Below, in pieces: positions 24,180 to 33,378 of a DNA stretch of 64,000 bases; position 1 is the first letter of the stretch, and each line of letters starts with the position of its first letter. The stretch is taken from the NCBI GenBank assembly GCA_947500645.1, contig CANMSD010000003.1, forward strand, positions 666,610-730,609, read 5' to 3'. A model generated the notes under the pieces. It saw only the letters and a list, made by a program, of their open reading frames with translations. It ran no database searches and had not been told where the DNA came from. The position numbers and the translations under genes were made by a program. Origin of the DNA: an uncultured Erythrobacter sp. (GTDB taxonomy: Bacteria; Pseudomonadota; Alphaproteobacteria; Sphingomonadales; Sphingomonadaceae).

Positions 24180-26123
24180 TTACGCTTCCCCGTTGGCGCG
24201 ATAATCCGCCTGGTCGTCGTCGGCAGCGTTCGCATGATCGGCCTCGGAATTGTCGCGATCCGATTGGTCGGTTTCGCTTGGGTCCTCAGCTGTTGATGTC
24301 GATTGGCTAGGCAGCGTGTGTTGAGCGGTCAAGAGCGGCAGCGACAACAGCAGGTGTTCATCCTCATGTGCGAGATTACCATCCGCCGCTCGCGCCTCAG
24401 CGCGCGCCAGCCGTAGCGAAAATCCCGCACCAAAGAGGCCTGCATTGACCGCGCCGGTCACAGGCTTGACGCTAGCGGTGAAGACATCGTCTTCAGCGGC
24501 AAGTTCTGCAGGTAGTTTGCATACCAGTCTGACCAGGCGCCCGTGGCGACGCAGGCTGCAAGAGATGGTCTCGCCCGAGGCACAGCTCCCGCCAAGCGTC
24601 GCCAAAATCCGCCAGACGAGCGCTTCGGTTTCCATAGCGTCCAGGCCTACGACCACGGGATCGTCGTCGGACACAGTGAACTGAATACCCGCCATGCGCG
24701 GGGAGAGTACGCCCGATAGTTGCGAAATGATCCGCGATATGATCGCGCCAAGATCGCTTTCGCCTTCAATCATTTCGGTCACGCCGGTTTCCAACTTGGC
24801 CAGCCGGTCTAGCTCTTCAAAACCTGCAAGGATGCGCGCGGCATCGGCGGCAATAGCGGCGGCGAGTGCGCGATATTCGTGCGGGGCGGGGCCAAACAAT
24901 TGTTGTTGGATCACCTCGGCATAGCCTTGCACCGCCGTGACCGGAGTGCGCAGTTCGTGCAGCAATTGCCTGATCCTATCGGCTTCTACGCGGCTGCTCT
25001 TGCCATCATCATTGGCATCGGTCGATCTACGAAACCGCCCGACATAGCCGATAAAATTACCCTCATCGGTGAAGCGCGGCTGGGCATCGACAATCCAATT
25101 GCCAGTGATCGCTTCTGCGCCTGCCAGCGTCATTGGGGCGTGAGTGATCGGTTGGCGGCGGTCAAAGGCGCGTTCAATCAGTGTCTGAGCTGCGGGATCG
25201 GCGAAGGCCTGGGATGGCACGATCCGTTTCCCGACGACCATCGCAGCAGCCTCTGCTTCGGCCCATTCGATCCGGCCTGCTGCATCGGTAGCAAACCCAA
25301 AGCCTGCCAGATGCCGGTCAGCCGGACGCATATGCTCTTCAAGTGGCAGGCGGGGTGCGTTGTCGGCCGCCTGAGTTGAAACGTCGCGGTCGCGTTTGAA
25401 CTGAGCGATCCGCTCCACCAAAGCGGAAATCTCACTGCGCGAGGGATCATTGTCCAAGCTGCTGTCGGTTCGCGAACTCAATTCGGAGATCAGATCATCG
25501 CTATTGGCCGCGCTCAGATCCGTTTCAGTCGGGGCCTCATCCGTCAGTTCGAACGGCTCGTTCGCAGCCGACAGCTCAAAGTCCGCCGGGCGATTGCGCT
25601 TAGGCAGGACGGTCGGCGGTGTGGCCACACCAGCAACAGCAATCGGTGGAGGTTCGGCCACCGGTTGCTCCGAGGACTCGCTAGGCTGCGGAAGACCGCG
25701 ATCATGCACGCCCAACCGATCGAGCAATTTCTCGGCGTCGACCGGCAAATCCTGTCGTAGTCGCAGGAATCCTCGCGCCCGCACCGGCAGGCGCGGTATT
25801 AGCGCGGTCCAGTCTTCTTCGCTCAAATCCGCACGGTTGAGAGCAGCCGAGGCGACCTCCGGTTCGAAATCAGCAAGGTGCGCAGCCAGATCGGCGCTGC
25901 GAAACCGCCAGCCGCGTTCGCGAATCGCCGCCGCTCGCTCATTGGCCGGGATGGCCTTGGCCAGCGCGTCCATGCGCAGCCAGGCGGCAGCGATCAGGCT
26001 TTGATCCTCACCGTATTTGCGATTTCCGAGAATATCGAGCAACTGACGAAATTGCGTGCGCGCACTCGCTTCGCTGTCGCCGTTCTGGCGCAACACAGTA
26101 GCAAGGCGGTCGTCGAAAAACAT
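24180..26123 (-). CDS. Histidine-kinase-like protein with degenerate catalytic domain
   Basis: A 647-residue soluble protein. Residues 1-145 are helical and unlike known sensor domains. Residues about 150-260 are a Pro/Ser/acidic linker. A PAS-like segment lies near 270-365 (FGFATDAAGRIEWAEAEA, NFIGYVGRFR). The dimerisation/H-box is intact with His389 in RQLLHELRTPVTAVQGYAEV. The ATPase region (about 470-600) lacks a readable N-box asparagine and DxGxG, although GLFGAGFSLRLARAEARA resembles the G2 region. ATG 26123 has GGAG six bases upstream. No response regulator is adjacent. It may act as a scaffold or phosphatase rather than a kinase. Confidence 0.78.
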   Translation of the reverse strand: MFFDDRLATVLRQNGDSEASARTQFRQLLDILGNRKYGEDQSLIAAAWLRMDALAKAIPANERAAAIRERGWRFRSADLAAHLADFEPEVASAALNRADLSEEDWTALIPRLPVRARGFLRLRQDLPVDAEKLLDRLGVHDRGLPQPSESSEQPVAEPPPIAVAGVATPPTVLPKRNRPADFELSAANEPFELTDEAPTETDLSAANSDDLISELSSRTDSSLDNDPSRSEISALVERIAQFKRDRDVSTQAADNAPRLPLEEHMRPADRHLAGFGFATDAAGRIEWAEAEAAAMVVGKRIVPSQAFADPAAQTLIERAFDRRQPITHAPMTLAGAEAITGNWIVDAQPRFTDEGNFIGYVGRFRRSTDANDDGKSSRVEADRIRQLLHELRTPVTAVQGYAEVIQQQLFGPAPHEYRALAAAIAADAARILAGFEELDRLAKLETGVTEMIEGESDLGAIISRIISQLSGVLSPRMAGIQFTVSDDDPVVVGLDAMETEALVWRILATLGGSCASGETISCSLRRHGRLVRLVCKLPAELAAEDDVFTASVKPVTGAVNAGLFGAGFSLRLARAEARAADGNLAHEDEHLLLSLPLLTAQHTLPSQSTSTAEDPSETDQSDRDNSEADHANAADDDQADYRANGEA

Positions 26124-26356
26124 GTCTGCTCCGATACACACACCCTGATGGCGGACGCCACAGGGGGCAAAGTGTCATACCAGCGCTTACCCACAGACAT
26201 AGATATGCTTTCGGGTGCGTTGCAAAGCGGGACAATTGCTGCCAAATATAATTATATTAGGTTTGTACGTAGGTCTGCGTGCTGATACTTGCTGGTTCTT
26301 GTTCGGCTGCGAACATGTCCGAGCTATAAATGAACCCGAATGGGAGCTGATGCTGC

Positions 26357-26818
26357 ATGGCGAATCTGGACGACATCGATAAACGCCTTCTTTCAGAACT
26401 TCAGGCCGAGGGCCGCGTTACCAATGTTGAATTGGCTCAACGGGTGGGGCTGACCGCGCCGCCTTGTTTGCGGCGGGTGCGAGGGCTTGAAGAGGATGGG
26501 GTGATCCGCGGCTATCACGCCGATCTCGACCCATCCAAGCTAGGCTTTGCGATCACCGTTTTTGCAATGGTCAGTCTCAAAAGTCAGGCAGAGAGCGCCT
26601 TGCGCGAGTTCGAGGCCGCAATGCGCGACCTGCCCGAAGTGCGTGAAGTGCATATGCTTAATGGCGAGATCGACTTCATCCTGAAGATTGTCAGCAACGA
26701 TCTGCAGAGCTTTCAGGAATTCCTGACCAGTAAACTTACCCCTGCGCCGAATGTCGACAGCGTCAAGACTTCGCTGACCATTCGCACCGCGAAATATGCG
26801 CCGGGAGTCCCGCTCTGA
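26357..26818 (+). CDS. Lrp/AsnC-family transcriptional regulator
   Basis: A 153-residue feast-famine regulator. Helix-turn-helix: IDKRLLSELQAEGRVTNVEL and RVGLTAPPCLRRVRGLEEDG. The RAM (ligand-binding) domain runs from about residue 65 (GFAITVFAMVSLKSQAE, VREVHMLNGEIDFILKIVSN). Such proteins bind amino acids and control metabolism or transport. Its target is not evident; the next gene, a GFA protein, is 17 bases downstream and probably co-transcribed. An 18-base GGAG-containing leader precedes the start. Confidence 0.93.
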   Translation: MANLDDIDKRLLSELQAEGRVTNVELAQRVGLTAPPCLRRVRGLEEDGVIRGYHADLDPSKLGFAITVFAMVSLKSQAESALREFEAAMRDLPEVREVHMLNGEIDFILKIVSNDLQSFQEFLTSKLTPAPNVDSVKTSLTIRTAKYAPGVPL

Positions 26819-26835
26819 CTTGAAGGGAGTGTGCC

Positions 26836-27306
26836 ATGAGTGAATTCGTTAGTGAGGCGGGCAACAAGCCTGAACCCTTGGCTGAGCCGATCAAGGGGCA
26901 TTGCCTGTGCAGAGCAGTCACAATCACGATCGAAAGCGCGCATCCCGAAGTCGATATCTGCCATTGCGAGATGTGCCGCCGCTGGGGCGGTGGTTTCTTC
27001 GGCGGATTGAAGGGCGCAAATCACAAGGTCACCGGCGAGGACAGCATCACCGTTTACAAGTCGAGCGAGTGGGCCGAGCGCGCTTTCTGCAGAACTTGCG
27101 GAAGCAATCTTTGGTATCACTTCTTGCCAGGGAAGCATCACAGCTTCCTGGCTGGCCTCTTCGATTTGCCGGACGGATTCGGGATCGAACAGCAGATTTT
27201 CGTCGATGAGAAACCCGATTGGTATGACCTGGCGCAGAAGAGTCCGATGAAAACGGGACCGGAAGTTATTGCAGAAGCGGCGGCCGCTGGATTCGAATTC
27301 GACTGA
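26836..27306 (+). CDS. GFA/CENP-V family zinc protein
   Basis: A 156-residue GFA-family protein with zinc-binding cysteines in KGHCLCRAVTI, CHCEMCRRWGGG and FCRTCGSNLWYH. The two clusters CxC and CxxC plus the late CxxC are complete. GAAGGGAG lies before the start. It pairs with the Lrp-type regulator upstream. It has an extended C-terminal tail of about 30 residues compared with the copy at 16481. Specific substrate unknown; the name of the family does not prove formaldehyde activity. Confidence 0.88.
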   Translation: MSEFVSEAGNKPEPLAEPIKGHCLCRAVTITIESAHPEVDICHCEMCRRWGGGFFGGLKGANHKVTGEDSITVYKSSEWAERAFCRTCGSNLWYHFLPGKHHSFLAGLFDLPDGFGIEQQIFVDEKPDWYDLAQKSPMKTGPEVIAEAAAAGFEFD

Positions 27307-27457
27307 TGTGAGCGCAGTTCCTCGAGCGCGAGTGCGCATATCGGACAATGCCGAAGGTCAAGCCAATGTGATCAAGAAAGGAGTGGGCGGCGTCGATGCC
27401 GACGGCGCTGAGGTCGGGGTAGGGATCGATTTCTAGTCGATTAGCCCTCGCGCCTAT

Positions 27458-27541
27458 CCAGCCATTAGATCGAGTAGTTGCCGCTTAGAACATCGTTTTG
27501 CTGAAGCAGTTGCTGATGCGGAGAGATGTTGGCTTTCAGCC
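27458..27541 (-). pseudogene. Decayed duplicate of the accC 3' end
   Basis: About 84 bases aligning with the last third of the C-terminal part of accC at 29557-29640; by hand alignment about 70 positions match. In the accC frame it reads ...[17 protein letters not shown] followed by a stop, against [17 protein letters not shown] in the real gene. There is no start or complete domain, so it is a remnant. It lies on the far side of the lipoprotein gene, offset by 2,099 bases from the intact copy. Confidence 0.82.
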
Positions 27542-27577
27542 TATCGCTGGTCGACCCGGCTGCGAACCTTGATCCGC

Positions 27578-29437
27578 TTACCGCGCGGCTCCAAACTCGT
27601 ATGCGCCAATGTCGCACGTCGCACGACGTCCGGGCGCCGCGGATACGGACCGCTGAAATCCGCGCTGATCGACCCTTTCGCATGGCAAGGTGATGCTGGT
27701 TCCGCTGCGATAGGCGCGCGCGCCGTGATCGTAGATGCCGAGCTGCGGAACATCGCGCCCGTCCGCAGCCCTCTCCAAGAGAAATTCGATCCGGCTGAGT
27801 TCAAGGGTCGGCGCAAACCCTTCGTGGGAGAATGAGCCATACGGATCGGCGTTTCGATCGCCGACGATGTCTGTCACCCGTTGATCGATGAAACAATTCT
27901 CTCCGTTCGCGATAAGGTAGTTGCTGCCAAGGCTGTCTATCGAGTTGGGATTGTGACAAAGCACCCGTTCAGGTCTGTTCTGATCCGGGACGACAAAGGT
28001 GTAAAGGATCGATCGGTCGACCTTGATTGCGCCTGCACCGGTCGCGCGGAATAGCCGGAATACTCCATTGCTGAAGCTCGAACTCGTGATACGCACCGGT
28101 CCGGTAGGGCTTGCCTGGATGGCAACGTGCAGTCCGTTGCCATTGCCTCTGAATTCCACTGGCCAATGGGCAGGGCCGCGATCACCATTCTCGTAAAAGG
28201 TCGTGTTGGTGACGTTCACACTACCACCGAGCGTAAAGATCGCCCCTCCGCGAGCTGCATGATTGTTAATGAAAGCGGATCGTACGATACTGGTGTGGCC
28301 TGCTCTGGTTGCGATTGCGCCGCCGGAGAGGCCGCCAACCAATGCACCGCCTTCGCCTGACCCGTTGTTGAGAAAGGCGCTCTCGGTAATGCGCATGAAG
28401 CCGAGATTGTTGATTCCAGCGCCTGATGTTTCGCCGCCCGAGTGATTGCGGGCGATGATGACATGCTTCAGCCGCAGATCGCCGCGGTTCTGAATTCCAC
28501 CACCTTCCGGACGCCCCGAGCCTTCGTCCAGAACAAGGCCGCCGGTCACAAGCAGGCAGTCCATTTCCACGCGAACGTCGCTGCCATCGGCGCGATCGTG
28601 GATGTCAAATACCCGACCTTGTCCCACTCCATCGATCCGCGCAATCCTTGGCGTTCCAGGCACGAAATCATAATACTTCCGCTGGGTGGGATCGAGCACT
28701 TCCGTGACATCCGAAACGCACTCGCCCGGTCGATTCAGATTGGACGTTCCGATCAACAGGTCATCGGTAATGTCGAGGTCGCCCGTACTGTCGATTGCTT
28801 GGTGCGATTCTTCGCTGATGGAGCTGCCGTCATACAGCTCGTAAGTTGCCGGGCGAACGTTGATGGAATTGATCCCCGGTGTAGCATTCGCCTCCATGAT
28901 GGCAGCTCTCAACGTGCAGCGGCGCTCGACGGGATTGCCATCCAGATCCAGTCCTGGACCGGCGGAGCAAATCCCGTCCCCCGGGTTACTATCAGGCAAG
29001 TCGGTATTGCTGTTCGTCTCGAACGCGCCCGCAAGACCCCCCTCGCAGTCCAGCGGAAGGCCATCGATCCGGCGGTTGAACGTGCCCGAAGCGGGAAAGC
29101 GGCGGGTCGCTGGACCTGATGAACCAGCATAGGTTACTTCGAAGCTGTACGATGCGACACCAAGACAGCGGGGAACCACCACACCACCGATCCATCGGTT
29201 GCCTTGGTAAGGTGTCATCACCTCTACCTGGCCGTCGATTGCGACAGTTACCCCCGTGATGGTGTTTCCGCGCCCTGGCTCAATCTCTGCGAGAAACGTC
29301 TGTTCGTTCACCGGGCTATCGGCCAAGAGTGGTTGAAAGGTCTGGTCCGTCAAGCTGACCGAACAACCGGTGATGAGGGGAAAAACTAGGCAAACACCGA
29401 GTGATTTTGACCTCAAGGGCCGATTGCTATTCAACAT
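27578..29437 (-). CDS. Lipoprotein with CSLREA and right-handed beta-helix region
   Basis: A 619-residue predicted outer-surface or periplasmic lipoprotein. The signal ends with the lipobox LITGCS (residues about 20-25). A beta-sandwich-like N-terminal domain follows (ITGVTVAIDGQVEVMTPY). A CSLREA-type module (GDGICSAGPGLDLDGN, then RCTLRAAIMEANATPG) lies near residues 150-190. The rest is a parallel beta-helix with repeating turns such as GGGIQNRGDLRLKHVIIARN and GGAIATRAGHTSIVRSAFIN. The C-terminus (ATCDIGAYEFGA) is the choice-of-anchor Q type ending. ATG 29437 has GGAGG upstream. It sits between accC and a decayed accC fragment, suggesting insertion. Adhesion or polysaccharide-binding role is guessed only. 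Confidence 0.83.
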   Translation of the reverse strand: MLNSNRPLRSKSLGVCLVFPLITGCSVSLTDQTFQPLLADSPVNEQTFLAEIEPGRGNTITGVTVAIDGQVEVMTPYQGNRWIGGVVVPRCLGVASYSFEVTYAGSSGPATRRFPASGTFNRRIDGLPLDCEGGLAGAFETNSNTDLPDSNPGDGICSAGPGLDLDGNPVERRCTLRAAIMEANATPGINSINVRPATYELYDGSSISEESHQAIDSTGDLDITDDLLIGTSNLNRPGECVSDVTEVLDPTQRKYYDFVPGTPRIARIDGVGQGRVFDIHDRADGSDVRVEMDCLLVTGGLVLDEGSGRPEGGGIQNRGDLRLKHVIIARNHSGGETSGAGINNLGFMRITESAFLNNGSGEGGALVGGLSGGAIATRAGHTSIVRSAFINNHAARGGAIFTLGGSVNVTNTTFYENGDRGPAHWPVEFRGNGNGLHVAIQASPTGPVRITSSSFSNGVFRLFRATGAGAIKVDRSILYTFVVPDQNRPERVLCHNPNSIDSLGSNYLIANGENCFIDQRVTDIVGDRNADPYGSFSHEGFAPTLELSRIEFLLERAADGRDVPQLGIYDHGARAYRSGTSITLPCERVDQRGFQRSVSAAPGRRATCDIGAYEFGAAR

Positions 29438-29524
29438 ACCCGCCTCCATCTTTTCAGACGAAGCCGAACAATAACTGAATTTTCTTAAAGGGTTACCGCC
29501 TTTTTGGAGTTACCCAAGAAGAGA

Positions 29525-30877
29525 TCACTCCGCCTCGCGCGTTTCCAACCATTCTTCCAGCCATTTGATCGAGTAGTCGCCGCTCAGCACATCGTTCTGT
29601 TGAAGCAGCTCCTGGTGCAGAGGGATGTTGGTTTTTACCCCTTCGACAACCATTTCTTCAAGCGCGCGGCGCAGGCGCATGATGCAGCCTTCGCGGTTGC
29701 GGCCATAGACGATCAGCTTGGCGATCATGCTGTCGTAATAGGGCGGAATTTTATAGCCAGCATAGAGGCCTGAATCGACCCGCACATGCATACCGCCAGC
29801 CGGGTGGTAATAGGTCACTTCGCCCGGTGAAGGTGAGAAGTTGAACGGGTCTTCGGCGTTGATGCGGCATTCGATCGCGTGGCCGTTGAACTCCAGATCT
29901 TCCTGCGCCACCGACAACGGCTTGCCCGCCGCAATGCGGATCTGTTCGCGCACCAGATCAACCCCGGTGATTGCTTCAGTGACTGGGTGCTCGACCTGCA
30001 GGCGGGTGTTCATTTCGATGAAGTAGAACTCGCCGTTCTCCCACAGGAACTCGATCGTGCCAGCACCGCGATAGGCCATGTCGCGCATTGCCTTGGAGCA
30101 AACCTCGCCCATGCGCATCCGCTCTTCATGTGAGATAACCGGGGAGGGCGCCTCTTCGAGCACCTTCTGATGGCGGCGTTGCAGGGAGCAATCGCGTTCG
30201 CCGAGATGGATCGCATTGCCCTTGCCATCGCCGAACACCTGGAATTCGATGTGGCGCGGATTGCCGAGATACTTCTCGATGTAGACCGTTGCATCGCCAA
30301 ACGCGGCCTTTGCCTCGCTACCGGCCTGCTTCATCAGCGTTTCGAGCTTGTCCTCGCTCTCGCACACTTTCATGCCGCGACCTCCGCCGCCCGATGCGGC
30401 CTTGATGATCACGGGGTATCCGATCTCGGCGGCGATTTTCTTGCCCTCTTCTGGGTCGGAAACGGCACCGTCAGAGCCGGGGACCAGCGGGAGGCTCAGT
30501 TCGCCAGCGGTCTTCTTCGCCTGAACCTTATCACCCATTGTGACGATATGCTCGGGCTTGGGGCCGATCCAGGCGATGTCGTGCGCTTCGACAATCTCCG
30601 CGAACTTCGCGTTCTCGGACAGGAAGCCATAACCTGGGTGGATCGCATCTGCCTGAGCGATTTCTGCGGCCGAGATGATCGCGGCGTGGTTGAGATAGCT
30701 ATCTGTGGCCGAGGGCGGACCGATGCAGACCGCGTGATCTGCGAGCCGGACATGCATGGCATCGGCATCGGCGGTGGAATGCACCGCGACCGTCTCAATG
30801 CCCATTTCATGCGCTGCACGGTGGATACGCAAAGCGATTTCGCCGCGATTGGCGATCAATATGCGGGTAATGGCCAT
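29525..30877 (-). CDS. accC: Acetyl-CoA carboxylase, biotin carboxylase subunit
   Basis: A 450-residue biotin carboxylase of the ATP-grasp fold, which carboxylates the biotin on AccB using ATP and bicarbonate for malonyl-CoA and fatty acid synthesis. It has [19 protein letters not shown] at the N-terminus, the glycine-rich ATP loop [52 protein letters not shown] and [14 protein letters not shown]. Length is normal. Six bases after accB. Its 3' end is the parent of the decayed copy at 27458-27541. Confidence 0.98.
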   Translation of the reverse strand: MAITRILIANRGEIALRIHRAAHEMGIETVAVHSTADADAMHVRLADHAVCIGPPSATDSYLNHAAIISAAEIAQADAIHPGYGFLSENAKFAEIVEAHDIAWIGPKPEHIVTMGDKVQAKKTAGELSLPLVPGSDGAVSDPEEGKKIAAEIGYPVIIKAASGGGGRGMKVCESEDKLETLMKQAGSEAKAAFGDATVYIEKYLGNPRHIEFQVFGDGKGNAIHLGERDCSLQRRHQKVLEEAPSPVISHEERMRMGEVCSKAMRDMAYRGAGTIEFLWENGEFYFIEMNTRLQVEHPVTEAITGVDLVREQIRIAAGKPLSVAQEDLEFNGHAIECRINAEDPFNFSPSPGEVTYYHPAGGMHVRVDSGLYAGYKIPPYYDSMIAKLIVYGRNREGCIMRLRRALEEMVVEGVKTNIPLHQELLQQNDVLSGDYSIKWLEEWLETREAE

Positions 30878-30883
30878 AGCGGC

Positions 30884-31372
30884 TTACGCGATGACAACGA
30901 GCGGCTGGTCGAACTCGACCGGCTGCCCGTTTTCGACGAGGATCGCCTTGATCGTGCCGGACTTGTCGGCAGGGATCGGGTTCATCACCTTCATCGCCTC
31001 AACGATCAGCAGCGTGTCGCCTTCCTTCACACTGTCGCCGACCTTCACGAAGTTATCGGCACCAGGCTCTGGAGCGAGGTATACCGTCCCAACCATCGGA
31101 GACAGCATCGCGCCTTCGTGACTGTCGCCAGCCGGTTCAGCCGCAGCAGGCGCTGGGGCCGTAGCCACCGGAGCGGGTGCTGGCGCAGGAGCCGCAGCAA
31201 CAGGTGCAGCTGCAACACCGCCACCGCGCGCCACGCGGATTTTGCGATCGTCATCCTCAACTTCGATTTCGGTAAGACCCGTCTCGTTCAGCAGCTCTGC
31301 GAGCTCGCGGACAAGAGAGGTATCGACATTCATGCCAGACTTGCGTCCGCCACTTGTCTTGCTGGTCGCCAT
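30884..31372 (-). CDS. accB: Biotin carboxyl carrier protein of acetyl-CoA carboxylase
   Basis: A 162-residue carrier. Residues 14-50 match the N-terminal helical part ([20 protein letters not shown]), an Ala/Pro linker follows (about 54-85), and the biotinyl domain carries Lys128 in [11 protein letters not shown] shorter start at 31333 ([11 protein letters not shown]) is possible, since other AccB proteins begin near there. Second gene of aroQ-accB-accC, 101 bases after aroQ. Confidence 0.97.
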   Translation of the reverse strand: MATSKTSGGRKSGMNVDTSLVRELAELLNETGLTEIEVEDDDRKIRVARGGGVAAAPVAAAPAPAPAPVATAPAPAAAEPAGDSHEGAMLSPMVGTVYLAPEPGADNFVKVGDSVKEGDTLLIVEAMKVMNPIPADKSGTIKAILVENGQPVEFDQPLVVIA

Positions 31373-31473
31373 GAAAGCCCCTTGCAGATTGTGTTGAGCG
31401 CTGACTATTCGCGCAAATTGCGGCTGGCAAGTGGCGGAAGCGACTTTCGCGCGAGTTTACGCCGGGATTTGCC

Positions 31474-31914
31474 TTAGACTTCGCCGTTGGCGACCGCTTC
31501 CAACGCTATCCGATAGCTGTCTGCGCCATGCCCCTCAACCGTCTTCGCCGCAGCCATGCCGACATAGGAAAGATGGCGAAACTCTTCGCGTGTTTTCGGA
31601 TCGGATAGATGGACCTCGATAACCGGCATGGTTATCGCCTTGATTGCGTCGAGCAGCGCGATCGAGGTGTGGGTGTAAGCCGCCGCATTAAGCAGGACGG
31701 CGCGTGCATCCTCTGCCTGAGCTTCGTGCAGCCAATCGACCAGCATGCCCTCATGATTGGTCTGGCGCATGTCGATGGTTAGACCGAGTTCGCGCGCACG
31801 ATCCTCCAGCATGCCGGCGATATCGTCGAGTGTTTGCGAGCCATAAATTTCGGGCTCGCGCAAGCCGAGCAGATTCAGGTTTGGGCCGTTGAGGACGTAG
31901 ACAGTGTTGGTCAT
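31474..31914 (-). CDS. aroQ: Type II 3-dehydroquinate dehydratase
   Basis: A 146-residue dodecameric enzyme of the shikimate pathway, converting 3-dehydroquinate to 3-dehydroshikimate. Signature NGPNLNLLGLREPEIYG near residues 9-25 includes the catalytic tyrosine; TNHEGMLVDWLHEA and PVIEVHLSDPKTREEFRHLS complete the site. First gene of the common alphaproteobacterial aroQ-accB-accC order. Confidence 0.97.
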   Translation of the reverse strand: MTNTVYVLNGPNLNLLGLREPEIYGSQTLDDIAGMLEDRARELGLTIDMRQTNHEGMLVDWLHEAQAEDARAVLLNAAAYTHTSIALLDAIKAITMPVIEVHLSDPKTREEFRHLSYVGMAAAKTVEGHGADSYRIALEAVANGEV

Positions 31915-31939
31915 GGGCGGGACTTAGCCCGGCCACACC

Positions 31940-32353
31940 TTATTTGTCGACGCCCTTCACTTTGCCCCACTGGCGCGCAGCAGTGTAGCCCAGATATCCG
32001 GTGCCAAACAGCGCGTAGAGCGGTTCGGGCAGGCCGCCGAGATAGGCGTTCATGCCGCCTGCAATGTCGCGTGCAGCTCCGGGGTTGAAGGCCGCGAGTA
32101 CACCCATCGGCAGCGCCCACAATATCAGCGCATACATCACATAAAGGAAGCTCGGCCGGGCGCGACTGGTCCAGGGATCATGCGAGTTGGCTTCGGCAAC
32201 GATCGCGGAGAGCTGCGCTTCGAGCTGTTTTAGTTCATGTGAGCCTTCGAGCCTTAATAGCTCGAGCTTTGCCTTGGCCCGCGCTTCCTTGTCCGGGATG
32301 ATCTTGTCGATGATCGAAGTGATCGGCCCGATAAGCGTTTCGAGAATGGCCAT
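31940..32353 (-). CDS. Holin-like small membrane protein (GTA 3TM holin type)
   Basis: A 137-residue protein resembling the GTA_holin_3TM family. Residues 20-60 are a charged helix (KEARAKAKLELLRLEGSHEL). Two or three membrane spans follow: FLYVMYALILWALPMGVLA, a weaker YLGGLPEPLYALFGTGYL. AGGAG lies nine bases before ATG 32353. No phage or gene transfer agent structural genes are near. In Rhodobacterales and sphingomonads such holins can sit apart from the GTA cluster. Release or membrane-permeabilising role is inferred from family only. Confidence 0.75.
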   Translation of the reverse strand: MAILETLIGPITSIIDKIIPDKEARAKAKLELLRLEGSHELKQLEAQLSAIVAEANSHDPWTSRARPSFLYVMYALILWALPMGVLAAFNPGAARDIAGGMNAYLGGLPEPLYALFGTGYLGYTAARQWGKVKGVDK

Positions 32354-32423
32354 GTAAGTGCGCTCCTGTTTGAGAATCGCACCACCACTATCCAAATAGG
32401 TTCATGTAGGAAAATTATATTTC

Positions 32424-33308
32424 CTAATCGGCCTCTTCGCCACTTTCTGCCAATATCCGCTGCGCAAGCGCGAGATGCGGCCGGTCGAGCATGTTTCCGT
32501 CCAGGGCGAGCGTACCCGCGCCGGGATTGTCAGCAAACAGCTTTACGACCGCGCGGGCATGGGCGAGCTCCTCTGCGCTGGGTGTGAAGGCAGTGTTGAT
32601 CGGCTCAATCTGAGCCGGATGGATCGCCAGCATTCCGCGAAAGCCCTGCCGCCGCACACGCAATGCACGCTCCTTCAAAGCGTCCAGATCGCGGAATTCC
32701 GGTTGCACGGTTTCGATCGGTGCGACCTGCGCCTTGACCGCGCCGAGTAGGCACAAGCTGCGTGCCATCTCGTACGTATGACTGTATTCGCCATCGGGGC
32801 CGCGCTGTTCCTGCGCGCCGAGTTCGGACGAAAGATCTTCCGCACCCCAGCTCATTGCAACCAGTCGCGGTGCGCCATCGTAAGTGCCAGTTGTGAACAT
32901 GGCGGCAGCGGTCTCGGTCACCAGCGCTGCGACCAGGGTTGAGCCGACCTCCATACCTGCTACTTTTTCGCGCTCGGTCAGCATCGCATCCAGCGTCACC
33001 ACGTCATGGCCGCCCTCGGCCTTAGGCAGGAAAATTCCGCCGGGACCGCTCGCGATAATCGCGTCGAGATCCTTTTCCGTCTCGCCGCTCGATAGCGGAT
33101 TGACCCGCACCCAGATGCGCGACTTGTCAGATCTGCCAGCGATCATTTGCGCGACCATTTCGCGGGCAGCAGACTTGTTTTCGGGTGCGACGGAATCTTC
33201 CAGATCGAGCAGTGCGATATCGGCTGCACTGTCAGCCGCCTTGGTCATTTTCTTCTCGCTGTCACCCGGCGCGAACAGCCAGGACCGCATTCTCAACGTC
33301 ATCGCCAT
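32424..33308 (-). CDS. CitE-type lyase (HpcH/HpaI family), second copy
   Basis: A 294-residue member of the citrate lyase beta/malyl-CoA lyase family. It shows MRSWLFAPGDSEKKMTKAAD, ALLDLEDSVAPENKSAARE, IFLPKAEGGHDV, SWGAEDLSSELG and GFRGMLAIHPAQIEPINTAF. It is only distantly similar to the copy at 4655-5479. No other pathway genes flank it, so it is likely a housekeeping malyl/citramalyl-CoA lyase or thioesterase-type enzyme. It precedes the holin-like gene by 70 bases. Confidence 0.87.
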   Translation of the reverse strand: MAMTLRMRSWLFAPGDSEKKMTKAADSAADIALLDLEDSVAPENKSAAREMVAQMIAGRSDKSRIWVRVNPLSSGETEKDLDAIIASGPGGIFLPKAEGGHDVVTLDAMLTEREKVAGMEVGSTLVAALVTETAAAMFTTGTYDGAPRLVAMSWGAEDLSSELGAQEQRGPDGEYSHTYEMARSLCLLGAVKAQVAPIETVQPEFRDLDALKERALRVRRQGFRGMLAIHPAQIEPINTAFTPSAEELAHARAVVKLFADNPGAGTLALDGNMLDRPHLALAQRILAESGEEAD

Positions 33309-33378
33309 ATCCCCTTGCGCTTCGGGTTAGGCGGGGGAGAGCAGGTGTGCAAGCGCCGTAAGTTGGAGGAGATCGAGG

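Noticed and set aside
27578..29437. Autotransporter assignment for the beta-helix protein
   Set aside because: It has a lipobox and ends in the choice-of-anchor Q type C-terminus; no beta-barrel translocator is present.
31940..32353. Prophage remnant
   Set aside because: Only one holin-like gene is seen, with no integrase, portal, capsid or attachment repeats around it.
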